From Diphasiastrum complanatum (taxonomy: Eukaryota; Streptophyta; Lycopodiopsida; Lycopodiales; Lycopodiaceae): a stretch of 64,000 nt of DNA. Location: assembly GCA_029204225.1 (NCBI GenBank), contig CM055097.1, forward strand, positions 10,486,230 to 10,550,229. The letters run 5' to 3'. The position numbers and the translations under genes are program-made. Numbering within the stretch: position 1 is the first letter of the stretch; each line of letters begins with the position of its first letter. Below, in pieces: positions 12,233 to 23,792 of this stretch. The notes under the pieces are model-generated. The model had not been told where the DNA came from. It did not search any database and saw nothing but the letters and a program-made list of their open reading frames with translations.

Positions 12233-12785
12233 TCAACAATGATCTTGATCAGGCCATGCATTGTTAGTTATTTGGTACCGAGGTGCCGCATTCGGTGCTC
12301 CCTGGTGATAACGATAAGAGGTCTGATAATAATTCCTCTTTTGCTGTATGATCCGAGGGTTGAATGGGCAAAATGTTGTTTCGTGTGATGATGTGTTGCA
12401 TAGGTGGCAAAACCTTTGTGTCAGTTTGAGATTTTGCTTCAAAACTAGCTCTTCGTGGATATTGTGGCTGACTCTGTTCAGGTGCGTTTGGAGTTGGTGC
12501 CACAACTCCTTGCAAAGCCTTCAGTTTTTGATCAAACTGGGCCGTCAGTTGCTCCATCTGATGTTTGTGTAACTTCGCCATTTGCTCCATCAGTAGATAT
12601 GTTGAGATACTTGAGGCGTTTGAGGTAGATGCCACCGAAGGAGTTGGATAATGGGTCGCTGGATAAGAATCATCGTCCAAACCTTCATCCACTTCCATGA
12701 TCGCATCTTATAATGCTTTCTGTAACGTTGTGTACTGCTCCCATCGTTTGAGTTCTCTTCTGATATTTCGTGGTTCGGCACAAGC
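12233..12785 (-). pseudogene. Ty3/gypsy gag fragment with zinc knuckle
   Basis: Two overlapping minus-strand frames (144 and 90 codons) cover a Ser/Thr/Pro- and Gln-rich region. It contains LLMEQMAKLHKHQMEQLTAQ, a likely coiled coil. A knuckle-like C-H-L-C-x4-H-E-x3-F-C follows, with H where a Gly-His pair is usual. Frameshifts separate the blocks. Order and orientation match the RNase H fragment at its left, consistent with one internally deleted element. Confidence 0.55.
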
Positions 12786-13295
12786 TTCTCTGTGTCCTGG
12801 TCTCAGTGAGATGGACCTTTAGAGGGCCTTGCGAAGGTTAGTTTTGGCTTTTGAATTTTTTTTTTTATTTTTATAAGGGATTTTTGAATTTTTTTGGGTT
12901 TTTCTTGATTTTTTTCAAGATATGCTTGGAAGTAACCTTCACAAACTTCTATGCAGGTCTGGGACAGTACCTTAGAGTTGTTGCCAATCATGCAAAGGTT
13001 GGTTCTCAATGGTTTTTTAGAAATCAAAATCTGATGAGATTTGGTCTTTTTTTTTTTTTCTCCAAAAACAGATTTGAACGTTTTTTATGGTTTTTCCAAG
13101 GTTGTGAATGGATGCCAAGCCCTTAGAGGCTGTTTTGGTCTCTACTACCCTTCCACACCTCCTCCACTAGTTGAGAACAGTCCAAGCACAAAAAAGCACA
13201 CAAAACAAGCTAAATCTACCCCAAAATCCACCTAAAACAAGCTAAAAAACAAAGACAACTAAAAGAACAACTATAGCTAGTTAGTGAAAGCCTAT
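12786..13295 (-). other. Leader region of the gypsy element; no gene
   Basis: Poly-T and poly-A runs and short spurious frames lie between the gag-like block and the proposed primer-binding site. Copies of GCGAAGGTT or AAAGGTT occur here and at 11318-11530, suggesting the same repeat family. Confidence 0.35.
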
Positions 13296-13312
13296 CCCCA
13301 ACAACTGCGCCA
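13296..13312 (-). promoter_or_regulatory. Candidate gypsy primer-binding site
   Basis: The reverse complement reads TGGCGCAGTTGTTGGGG, close to the TGGCGC-start primer-binding sites of many plant Ty3/gypsy elements. It lies 8 bp from TGTGTAGAAT at 13321, which would be the inner edge of a minus-strand 5' LTR extending rightwards. Confidence 0.4.
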
Positions 13313-13320
13313 CCGTAGGG

Positions 13321-13535
13321 TGTGTAGAATAGTCGATGAGCAGCCCCTTGCCTGTCAAGAAGGGTTAGAACACAAAGATAGGGCCTTAACTATACTTAGA
13401 TGCTTACTAACTTTACTTTAACACTACCCAATCTTAACTCTACTTCAACTAATTCTAAACACAGGCATTCATCATGATTGAAAAGTGAAAGAGAAAGAGA
13501 AGAAGAGAAGAGAGAGAGAGACAAAGAGAGAGAGG
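13321..13535 (-). repeat. Possible gypsy LTR start and GA-rich tract
   Basis: Sequence after the proposed primer-binding site includes a (GA)-rich stretch at about 13484-13535. No second LTR was found to confirm the boundaries. Confidence 0.25.
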
Positions 13536-15360
13536 TGAGATGGAGGTTAGCTCAAATGCTCAATGTGCATGCTAATTAAGGATTTATTTGATAGAAGAGT
13601 TGGTGGTATGGGACATTAGTAATTTCGGAAAGAAATTCTAGGACTGTAAATATCTGATTATATGGAAAAAAGAAAACCATTGGTTTGATAATATGGGTAT
13701 TTTGTGAAATTGTGAGATTTAGTTCGGATCCCAAGGTGGTATCTCATAATTTACAAAATCGAGAGCTCTTAAAGCTATTTCTCGCATTTTTAGAACCCTT
13801 ACATCTTTGGAATGTCTCGAATATGGGACATCAGACTAATTTCATTTTATCTTTCCAACATGAAGTTACTTCTTTTTTTAAGGAATGTTATCATCATGTG
13901 AATTGCTATTTGTAAGGAAAAGGCTTGGAATTCAAGTCATTCCAAGATAGTTGTATTTCTTTTTGGTCATATTTGGCAAAAAATCCTGGCAAGAAGCTTA
14001 ACTTTTATCAAGTTCAATAACAACATGATTGATGGTGCAATGATAATATAGGTCGTATCGGCTATTAATTTCAGAAGATCTATTGTGGATTATGAACCGA
14101 ATGAGTGCTTTAGAATGTGGGCAATTTTAGACGAATTTTTGATCATATCTTGTTTCCTCAATGTTTTAGGGTTTAAATGTCCCAAAAGCAAAGAAATGTA
14201 GTTGCTCAAAAAAGTTGAAGGAAAAAATGTTTAATATTCGTTGTGACTTAACATCAATCTAATTAGTGACTTAACATTTGAAATTTGTGAATTTCTGAGA
14301 AATGTTAAAAGTTGAAACCACATACCATGAATATTGCAAATCACAATGCAACCTCCTTAATCAACATAGAAAACTAAACAATAATCAAATTTTTATTTTA
14401 CACAAACATTTTAACATAGCTAGAATCCAAAATTAAAAAGATAGATATCAAAACTCAATGTCCTACAGGTCCAAACCAATTGCTCTACAATTTAGGGTCT
14501 ACAGTTTGAGTCATCATGAAATTTTTAGGGGCTAGACGATCCAACATAGACATGTAAACAATTTCTATGGTAAAACTACACACTTTCTTCCAATGAAATT
14601 TGATATCCAATGACAAACATGTGAATATGTAGCAATCGTGAACATGTGAAAGGGGTTTGTTAAGTAGTTACTTGATGGATTATCAATTAAAATTGGACCA
14701 TGGCAAGACATTTGCTTATTATTGGGTTCAAGGAAGCTTTGGAAGAAGCCCTAAAAGTGGATGACAACCCAGATTGGGTAAACCCTAAATTGAGTGGAAG
14801 ACCATAAATTATCCTACGTTGGTCTTTGATAGTTGATGAGTATCAAGATTGTCAGAGACCAAGAGGCAAAATTCCATTTTAGAAGGACTTGCAAAGTGGT
14901 TTATTGTTATTGATATCTAGCTAGGAATGCGTGATTCTTTATGAATGTCTCTTGAACTTGATGGCAAAACATTTTTCAGAGTGTTAGGAAGCCATTTTTT
15001 GTTTTGAGAGTAACAAAAAGAGGGTGCTATGTAGTATAAAATATAGCACACTGAACATATTCTAGAGAATGCTAGATTGTTTGCAAAGGTCAAACAAATT
15101 GGATTTTGACTTCGTACTTTGAGGATTTGCAAAAGGACAATGAAACCTTAAATTTTTGTTGAGTTGCTTCCAAGAGGGTGCAATCAAGTCTTGGGTTTTT
15201 TCCTTCCATTTTTTATTTTCACTCACCTGCACCTATATTTAGTTGGCCTAACCAACCGACTACTAAATTCTCTTAGCTCTCTGCATTTTTTTCTCGAATT
15301 CCAACAATTTTGCTGCCATTTTTCTAGCTCAAAGGTTATTGGCTTTTCAGACATTGAACC
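13536..15360. other. No gene recognised (1.8 kb)
   Basis: AT-rich DNA. The longest open frames are under 80 codons and lack recognised motifs on either strand. Confidence 0.5.
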
Positions 15361-16810
15361 TTTGCAGCTCAATTCCGACGCCGTTTGTCCGAAAACGCCC
15401 TTTCTGTCAGGGGGGAGAGAGGGGGGAATGTATCCAGAAACACCCTTTCTGCCAGGGGGAGTGAAAAATAGTCATGAACGGGAGGTGTCCGTAGGTTCGT
15501 GGGCTTGACACGAATCCACAGGACCATTTGTAGCTCAATTTTGATGTCGTTTGCCCGAAAACGCCCTTCCTGTGAAGGGGGGGGGGGAGAATGCATCCAC
15601 AAATGTCCTTTCTGTCAAGGGGAGTGAAAAATAGTCATAACCTCAAACGGGAGGTGTCCATAGGTTCGTGGGCTAGACACGAACCCACAAGACCATTTGC
15701 AACTCAATTCCGACGCCGTTTGTCTGGAAATGCCCGTGAGTCAAGAATTGTTCGGATTCAATAAAAAATGGTCAGAACTTCGGATAGGAGATGTCCACAC
15801 TAGGTTTGTGGGCTTGACACAAATCCACATGACCATTTGCAGCTTAATTCCGACGCCGTTTGTTTAGAAATGTCCTTTTTGTCGGGGGGAATGCCACTAC
15901 ATGACTACTTTCCTCGAGAATTGGTCCAGTGTCATCGAAGGGAGTCTATTTTTCAGACCATTTGTTCCATCCTATGCTGCATGCCAATCAAACCACACGA
16001 CTAAACTGGACTCCAGACGGTTCAGTACTTGCAGCAAAACATGCGTGCGAACCAGAGACTCTAAACGTAGTCCTAGGATTCTAGGCCCATCAAGCCAGGA
16101 ATTGGTCGGATTTAGCAAAAAAAAAAAGAAAGAACTTCGGACGAGAGGTGTCCACAGGTTTGTGGGCTTGACACAAATCCACAAGACTCTTTGCAGTTCA
16201 ATTCCGATGACGTTTGTTCATAAATGCCCTTTCTGTCAGGGGAATGCCACTAAATGAACTACTTTTCAACATTCTTGAGAATTGGTCCAATGTCACCAAA
16301 CGAAGTCCATTTTTCAGATCATCTATTATGTCTTGTGCTGCAAAAAGAGACAAACCCACATGACTAAACCGGACTCCAAACGGTTTAGTATACATAGCGA
16401 AACGTGTGTCCGAACCAGAAACCCTAAATGCACTCCTGGGGTTATAGGCCCGTCGAGTCAAGAATTGGTCGGATTCAGTAAAAAATGGTAAGAACTTTGG
16501 ACGGTAGGTGTCCAAAGGTTCGTGGCTCAACACAAACCCATTGGACCAATTGTTGCTCAATTTTGATGTCATATGCTTGAAAATGCCCTTCATCCCGAGA
16601 GGAACGCCACTAGGGCACAATAAATGGACTACTTTTTGGCATTTTCAATAAGTGGTCCGATATTGCCGAACATGCCGTCTGTTCCATCCAGTGCTGCACA
16701 TCGAGACGAACCCGAATCAACAAACCGAGCTCCAAGCAATTCCGTATACATAGAGAAACGTGCATTTGAGCCAATAACCCTAAAAGCAGTCCATGGAATT
16801 GTAAAGATAT
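15361..16810. repeat. Satellite-like tandem repeat, long unit ~355 bp
   Basis: The phrase CTCAATTCCGACGCCGTTTG or a close variant recurs near 15368, 15535, 15705, 15843, 16197 and 16555. From about 15730 the unit is ~355 bp. It contains in order GAATTGGTCGGATTCAGTAA, AGGTGTCCACAGGTTCGTGG, the CCGACGCC phrase, CCCTTTCTGTCAGGGG, and a segment with CCGGACTCCAAACGG. Two shortened units of ~169 bp precede three long ones. Copies differ by many substitutions. Open frames within it are repeat artefacts. Confidence 0.8.
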
Positions 16811-16865
16811 CAAGTTTTTGAGAAATCAATGCATGCACATGCACACTCATATACACGCACAAATC

Positions 16866-16941
<76 letters not shown>

Positions 16942-17092
16942 GTCGGCCACATAAATCAGACACACCATCGGACACAAATCACACACAAAAATTCACACAC
17001 ACACACATACACACGTACACTCATACACACACACACACACACACACACATCATCATCATGATCATGATCATCATCATCATCATCATCGGCCG
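16866..17092. repeat. Microsatellite cluster: (CA)n, (CA)n, (ATC)n
   Basis: A (CA)n run fills about 16870-16940. Interrupted CA/TACA runs follow at 16990-17048, then (ATC)n with an inserted GATCATGATC at 17049-17090. An 18-bp alternating CG run sits at about 17276-17293. Confidence 0.9.
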
Positions 17093-17569
17093 CCCACCAT
17101 CGACGGACACACTATCCTAGACTACCCACATGCATGCACAAATATACGCACTCTCACGAATATATACATACACACACATACATCGGCCACCCGTCAATGA
17201 CCATTGACTTTCCTCCTAAACCATCGGCCGCCATCCAAATCATCGGCCGTCACCCAGATTATCAACGACGGACACACGCGCGCGCGCGCGCACGGTTAGA
17301 TTTTGAACATGGTTTAATTTTGACCCCTACTATGGCGAGATGTGCGAGATCGGCCGCCATCCAACATGATGCATGTATGGGGAACATGATGCATGGCCCT
17401 CCTCCCCATGCATACATATAAGGGGCCTACTCCAAATTCAAATTACCCTTTACCCAGACAAATAGTGTTTTCAAGGGCATGTACATACTTTTATGTTGAA
17501 AGGTGTTAAACAAAAGGAACTTTTATTATCAAGGATTTCACTAAATTCGAAGGGTGCTCTAAGGTTTTT

Positions 17570-17948
17570 TTAAATTATCAAACTTTCCACGGGAAAGGCT
17601 GAAATAAAAATGCACTTCTATGAAGGAAAAATTGGCTGTGAAGGGTTGGGAAGGCTTCAAAATGCAGGACTGGTGGGCCCCTCTCTCTCTCTGTGTGTCT
17701 CTCTCTGTGTAGTTCCACTCAAGCCTACATGGCAGACCTACGTGGCATAGTTTAGTTGGCTTGCCACACAAGCCTATGTCAAGCCCATGTGACAGAATGC
17801 AACATGCCTGCATGGTAGACATCAAGCCTATGTCATGCCTATACATGTCCTGCCACGTAGACATCAAACCTATGCCATGCTTATGTGGCCTGCCATGCAA
17901 GCCTTTGGTAGGCCTGCGTGGCTTGCCACATGGCAACTTTTGAGCCCA

Positions 17949-17985
<37 letters not shown>

Positions 17986-18512
17986 AGGTCCACTCAAGCC
18001 TACGTGGCAAAGCCTGGTTGGCTTGCCATACAAGCCTATGGTAGGTCTACATGGCTTGCCACATGGCAAAAACCTCAAGCCAACATGATTTGCCATGTGG
18101 CATACCTACGTGGCTTGCCATGTGGCAGTGTGCGACAGGCTTGGCAAATAGCAAACCACGTAGGTAGAGCCTAGTTGGCTTGCCAGCCTATGATGGCCCT
18201 ACGAGGCTACCACATGGCTAACCCCAACCTTGCATGATTTGCCATGTGGAAACCTATGACAGGCTTGGTAGATAGCAAGCGTATGTGGCCTGCTACACAA
18301 GCCTATGGTAGGCCTACATGGCTTGCCACATGGCAGTTTTTGTTCTCTCTCTAGGTCCACTCAAGCCTATGTGACAAATTGCAACATGCCTGCATGGCAG
18401 ACATCAGGCCTATGTCACATGCCTATATGACCTGACACACAAGCTTATGATAGACCTACGAGGCTTGCCACATGGCAAGTCCCAAGCCTGCGTGGTTTTT
18501 CTCATGATAGGC

Positions 18513-18610
<98 letters not shown>

Positions 18611-18675
18611 GTCCACTCAGGCCTATGTGGTAGAGCCTGGTTGGTTCACCACGCAAGCCTATGGTATGCCTACGT
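17570..18675. repeat. Palindrome-rich tandem repeat with CT and TA tracts
   Basis: The phrase GGTCCACTCAAGCCTA or a variant, preceded by CT-rich sequence, recurs near 17711, 17987, 18355 and 18610. Between them are many copies of CCTACGTGGC, GGCTTGCCACATGGCAA and AAGCCTATGGTAGGCCTAC, several of which are perfect or near palindromes. A (TA)n tract lies at 17951-17980 and a long (CT)n tract at about 18512-18607. The left edge (17570-17700) is an inverted copy of sequence at 41640-41760. Confidence 0.75.
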
Positions 18676-19287
18676 TGTCAAAATATTGAAAAATCTATCT
18701 AATGTTGTGAGTATGGGTCCTAAAAATGCCAAAAATGAATTGAGCTCTTTTGGCTTAGTAAAGACCCATCTTAGAATAAAATATTCAAGGTAGGTAGAAG
18801 TAGAAACTCGAGCTACCATAGGAAATGTCATTTGTACTTTACATGCCACATTTAATGCATGAAAAGACTATGTGGCACAATTAGACATAGTGAGGTGGCT
18901 TGGATAAGTCTAGATAGCTTGAGAGGTGGATCCACAACTCCAATTCAACTCAAAGTAGGAGAAGAGTCCATGGATCTATATATATGTGATGTACTCTCAT
19001 TGAGGATATGATGAAATTTGTGTGTAATGCAAATTTGGAGACAAGCTCTTTGTGCCCTCTCTCTCTCCACGAGTTTTGTAGTTTTTATTTTCTCTCTCTA
19101 GCCGAGTAGAGGCATTTATGATGCTTTGTCTTATGTTTTGTTGACAGATCTTGCTTGTAACACAATAATATTGCTTGTATGATCAGCTTTCCTAAGACAA
19201 CCAATGCTAGTCTGATCTTTATGGTGTTATTGTGCTTAGGAGATAAAAAAGACATGTGTAGGGCGTCCCACGTGTGTGAATTCAGCA
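18676..19287 (+). mobile_element. 5' LTR of copia element A
   Basis: It begins TGTCAAAATATTG and ends in ...TTCAGCA immediately before a Met-tRNA-type primer-binding site. The ~612-bp length is reasonable for copia. A TATA-like run (CTATATATATG) lies near 18975. The 3' partner is missing because the element stops at ~23792, so the left edge is not confirmed by an LTR pair or target duplication. Confidence 0.6.
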
Positions 19288-19300
19288 TGGTATCAAAGCC
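19288..19300 (+). promoter_or_regulatory. Primer-binding site of copia element A
   Basis: TGGTATCAAAGCC matches the initiator-Met-tRNA-complementary site of plant copia elements and touches the LTR edge. Confidence 0.8.
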
Positions 19301-19917
19301 TACCTAAGTTTTACAAGCAAATCTTATAAAAAAGTTTGCAGATCTGATCAGATTTCAAGCTAGGAATTGTCTAGATTCTACCTTCTAGCTAGTTTGCAGT
19401 TTTCTTGTGATTCTGAGCTTCAAACAACATTGAATGGGCCAGATCAGGTACTGTACGGAATTTCAGGTGCTGGCACGTGTGAAATCCGCCCATTTTCAGA
19501 TTGGTGGTTCTCTCTCACCTCAGATCCAAATTTCAAGCAAATTAGCCCACTAGAAAGCTAGAAATGTGCAAAATCTGATGCAATTTGAATCATGATAGTT
19601 GGATAAGCCAATCAGAAGTTATAAGCTTTTGAAGAGTCGTAGGTAGGGTGCCTAGACCTGTGGCAAATCGTGTGTACATGTCATTTATTGTTTGAATGAT
19701 CACAAAAATCATCCAGAAGCTACACAATCTCATCTATATGTGATTTAGACAAAACTTATAGGTTGTAGGCAAATTGTTTCATACAAATAGATTGTATTTG
19801 AGTCAATTTGACATTTTTGGAATATTTCACACGTGTGAAATTCAGAGAACCATAACTTTTGCCATACTTCATCTTTTTTGATGATTCAAATCTTGTTTTA
19901 GAGAGATTGTCAAGCTA
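19301..19917 (+). other. Untranslated leader of copia element A
   Basis: No long open frame belongs to the element here. Two CACGTG-core phrases occur, GGCACGTGTGAAATC near 19472 and TTCACACGTGTGAAATTC near 19830. They match palindromes found in the LTRs of elements B and I. Confidence 0.6.
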
Positions 19918-21210
19918 GTGAGATCTATCTCACAGTTTTTTGCTAAGTCTTACATAGGATTTGGTTATGTACCCTTGATTGGTTCCTATAGTGAGAAGAA
20001 AAGCAATTCTTTCATGCATCTTTTTTTATTTCCATCATTCTTTATGACTTCAATGGGTGTCTTTCTATTAGAAGCAAGTGAAAGATTGTCAACCTCCAAT
20101 TACTCAATTTGGAAGGTTAGAATGGAATCTGTCTTAATACTACAAGATGTGATGGATATTGTACTTGGCATTGAAGAAGAACCACAAATTCCTCAAGAAA
20201 TTCCAAAGTACAAAAAGAGAGCCAGGATGGCTCTACATTATATTAAGATTAATGTCTCAAATGACATCTTAAGAGAAATTGGTGCTTGTACTAATGCCAA
20301 AGATGCTTGGGATACTCTCAAGTCTATCTATGAGGCAAAAAATACTTCTAGACTTCTAACACTAAGAAACCAAATTTTTCAAAGTGTACAAAGAAGTGAT
20401 GAATGTGCTTCAGCTTATGTAATGAGAGCTAAAGACCACCATAGAGAATTGTCATGCATAGGAGACTCCATGAACCAAAATGAACTTGTTCAAGTCATAC
20501 TTAATGGGTTAAAGGAGGAATATGACAACCTTGTTCAGAGTTATGCCATTAAGGAGGAGCTACCAAGTTTGGAAGCACTCCAAAGTGTGCTCATTTCTAA
20601 AGAATCAAGACAAGAGTATAAACTCTTGAAAATGGAGAGACTATCTCTCAACATTGATGGTAAAGCTCTCTTTACCAAAGACAAGCACAAGACAAGAAGT
20701 AAGAATCAACACCAATTCTCTTCAAGCAAGAACAATCTTATTTCCAAGGAGAAAGGAGATGAGGATGAGTCCTCTCAAGCTTCCACATCCAAGAAGAAGA
20801 AGAAAAACATCAAGTGTTTCTTTTGTGGCAAGAAGGGGCATTATGCCACCAATTGCTTCAAGAAGAAGAGTCAATTCAAGCAAGCCAACATTTCTAATGA
20901 AGAGAAGGAAGATGCTCATGCAAGTGATGAAGAGGGATCTCTTATGGTCTCGAGTTTTTCTTCATCACCTTTCAAGAAGGATGGTTTGTGGTATATTGAC
21001 AATGGAGCTTCCTCACATATGTGTAGCTCCAAGTATTCTTTTTCATCCATGTCACCTTATGAAGGAGCCAAGAAGTCCATCTACACAGCAAATTATCATG
21101 ACTGTGCTATTGAAGGCATAGGGACCATTCCCTTAAAGCTTTCTTCATCAAAAGTTCTTTCTCTGTCTAATGTACTTTTTGTTCCCAAGCTAACAAAAAA
21201 TTCTTATTAG
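19918..21210 (+). pseudogene. Copia element A gag and protease
   Basis: A 430-codon open frame. The likely gag start is the Met of MGVFLLEASERL (about codon 46), because the preceding residues do not resemble gag. Gag features: LSTSNYSIWKVRMESVL, then WDTLKSIYE, then ELVQVILNGLKEEYDNLVQS. A zinc knuckle C-x2-C-x3-GH-x4-C (CFFCGKKGHYATNC) lies near codons 301-314. The protease motif is WYIDNGASSHM, where the usual D-S-G is D-N-G, a likely inactivating or unusual change. The frame ends after FVPKLTK by a frameshift, just before the pre-integrase region. Its gag is closely similar to element B at 60929. Confidence 0.85.
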
Positions 21211-21600
21211 TGTTGGGCAATTGTTTGATAGTGGACTAGATGTGAATTTCAATGTTGATACATGTACAATCAAAAAGCATGATGAGATCCTTGCATTTGG
21301 GTCTAGATATGGTGGAATCTACAAGCTTGATCCCAAAGAGTATGCTAACTCTTGTGATAGTGCTTTTGCTACTCATATGTCTTTGGAGGAACTATGGCAT
21401 AGAAGGTTGGGTCATCCTAACTATAATTCTATGGTGTCCATGGTCAAAAAATCCAAAGCCAATTGGTGTCCATGGTCAAAAAAGCCAAAGCTATTGGCTT
21501 GCCTAATCTTATCTCCAAAATTTCAAGCCATGTGAGGCTTGTGCCATATCTAAGTCTCATAAGAAGCCTTTTTCAAAGTCATCTATCAAGACTACACATC
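21211..21600 (+). pseudogene. Copia element A pre-integrase region with a 34-bp duplication
   Basis: One frame carries QLFDSGLDVNFNVDTC and later EELWHRRLGHPNYNSM, the GAG-pre-integrase His motif. Near 21430-21497 the phrase TGGTGTCCATGGTCAAAAAA occurs twice, 34 bp apart. Because 34 is not a multiple of three, the duplication shifts the frame. The downstream half continues in another frame (KAIGLPNLISKISS). Confidence 0.8.
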
Positions 21601-21602
21601 CA

Positions 21603-22823
21603 TTGGGGCTCATACATTCGGATGTGCACTTCTCATCTTCAAAGAGCAAGGGTGGTGCTACTTGCTTTGTAACTTTAATTGATGATTTCAATAGATTTAC
21701 TTGGGTATATCTTTTAGCTTCAAAATCTATGGTGTTTGACTATTTCCTAAAGTTCAAAGCTTTAGTTGAAAAGCAATTTTCTTACAAAATCAAGATTCTT
21801 AGAAGTGATGGAGGTGGTGAGTACACTTCCAATAAATTTCATGATTATTGTGAGCTTGAAGGCATTAAAAGGGAGTTTTCTTGTGCATATACACCATCTC
21901 AAAATGGGGTGGCTGAAAGAAAGAATAGAACATTGTGTGAATGTGCCAAAACCATCAGAATTGAGGCATCTTTGCCAAAAGACTTTTGGGGTGAGGCTAT
22001 CAATTGTTCAAACTATCTTTGCAATAGACTCCCTCATGTTGCACTTGGAGGAAAGTCACCATATGAAGCACTCTATTTGAAGAAACCTAAGGTTGAACAC
22101 CTTAGAGTATTTGGATGCATATGCTTTGTCCATATTCCCTTGGAAACGAGAAAGAAGGATGATCCTCGTGCAAGCAAAGCAGTAATGGTTGGATATTCAT
22201 CCAACAAGAAAGCCTATCGAATCTACATGCTCTCTACCTCTAAAGTAATTGATAGGAGAGATGTAGTTTTTCATGAAGAAGAAAAGTCAAATCTTGGAGG
22301 GGCCGAGATCAAGCGACCTCAGAATCTATCACCTATTGTTATTGAAGACAATCAACATATGGAGGAGTCGAGATTTGAAGATGGAAGTCCTCGGATTTTC
22401 ACTCCTAGAAGATCCATGAGGGAGAGATCCGAGCCCAAGAGGCTCACTTATGATGACAAAGGAAAACAAGTGGATCTTGACTCCACTTATGCTTATTTTG
22501 TTTCTCATGAGGAGCCCAAAGATGTTCAAGAAGTCCTCAATACCAAGGAGTGGTATGAGGCCATGAAGATTGAATATGATGCCTTGATTACCAACCACAC
22601 ATGGGAGCTAGTGGATCCACCACCTTACATGCATATCATTGGATGCAAGTGGGTGTTCAAGATCAAGTACAATCATGATGGCTCCATCAACAAGTACAAG
22701 GCAAGATTGTGTGCTAAAGGCTTTGCACAAATATATGGCCTTGACTATGAAGAAACCTTTGCTCCTGTAGCAAAGATGGTGATAATAAGAATCATAATCT
22801 CTCTTGCCTTATTTTTTAAGTGA
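21603..22823 (+). pseudogene. Copia element A integrase and start of reverse transcriptase
   Basis: A 406-codon frame holds the whole integrase core. The catalytic triad is visible: HSDV, RSDGGGEY and NGVAERKNRT supply D, D and E. After VFGCICFVHIP a linker leads to the RT N-terminus (EWYEAMKIEYDAL, WVFKIKYNHDGSI, YEETFAPVAKM). The frame stops at 22823 just after the RT thread-like segment, where a frameshift breaks the protein. The integrase looks intact in sequence but is not in a readable polyprotein. Confidence 0.85.
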
Positions 22824-23271
22824 AAACTGTTTCAACTTGATGTCTCCAACGCTTCTTTTGAATGACTATCTTGAGGAGGGGATATACATGGAACAGCCTC
22901 AAGGATTTATCAAGGATAAATCTAAGGTATGTTTGCTATTTAGAAGTCTTTATGGCTTACAGCAAGCACCTAGATCATGGTATTCAAGACTCAACAACTT
23001 TCTACTTTCATTAGGATTTGTGCTTAGTGACTATGATCTTTCTATGTACTTAAAATTTGATGGTAGTAATATTGTCATTCTCCTAATCTATGTAGATGAC
23101 ATTATTTTTAGTGGAAGTTGTTTGATGCTAATTCAAGAAACCAAAGATGCATTAGGAAAAGAATTTAAAATGCAAGATCTAGGAGAGATCCATTACATTT
23201 GGGCCTTGAGATTGATTTTCATGAAGAGTATGCTTTTATTTGTCAATCTAGATATGTCTTTTCTATGTTAA
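22804..23271 (+). pseudogene. Copia element A reverse-transcriptase palm
   Basis: This frame follows the break at ~22830. It contains NDYLEEGIYMEQPQGFI, SLYGLQQAPRSWYSRL and the catalytic LIYVDDIIF, with YVDD intact near 23089-23100. It then has KEFKMQDLGEIHYI and breaks again near 23205. The RT is therefore split over at least three frames. Confidence 0.85.
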
Positions 23272-23792
23272 GAAAATTCAATATGCAAAGTTGTAAAGGC
23301 ATAGATACTCCCATGGAGCAACATGTAAAAGATCCTATTAAAGGTGATGAAAAATCCTTCGAGGACATCACACTTTATAGGAGTCTTATAGGCTCTTTAA
23401 TTCGGCTTACTATCACTAGACCCGATTTGAGCTATTGTCTGCACAAATTGAGTCAATTTATGCAAGATCCCAAGATCCAACATTGGAAGATGGCCAAGAG
23501 AGTTCTAAGGTATGTATCTTCTACTCAAGATTATGGTTTATTGTACAAGAATGGAGATCTAACCATTGTTGGCTATTCAGATTCGGATTTTGCAAGTGAT
23601 AAAATGGATCGAAAGTCCATTAATGCATATACTATCTTTCTTGGAGGAAATCTTGTGTCTTGGCTTTCAAAGAAGCAGGATACCATATCTCTATCATCTT
23701 GTGAGGTCGAGTACTAAGCATTCACTACAACAGCCAGAGAAGTGCTTTGGATCAAGAGGTTAATCATGGAGCTAAATTGCATCAAAGACGAC
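23199..23792 (+). pseudogene. Copia element A RT tail and truncated RNase H
   Basis: Frame 23199-23717 contains CKGIDTPMEQHV, SLIGSLIRLTITRPDLSY, YSDSDFASDKMDRKS and SLSSCEVEY. After one stop the reading continues as AFTTTAREVLWIKRL to about 23790. It then changes abruptly to unrelated, more GC-rich sequence, so the RNase H C-terminus, polypurine tract and 3' LTR are missing. The break marks the left end of the non-LTR/element D composite. Confidence 0.85.

Noticed and set aside
12803-13235. Overlapping Phe- and Lys-rich frames
   Set aside because: Created by poly-T and poly-A runs in a retroelement leader.
16818-17120. His/Thr-repeat frame over the CA tract
   Set aside because: Microsatellite artefact.
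18410-18680. CRISPR-like array from regularly spaced palindromic phrases
   Set aside because: Spacing is irregular, the repeats are imperfect and joined to CT tracts, and the sequence is eukaryotic nuclear DNA.
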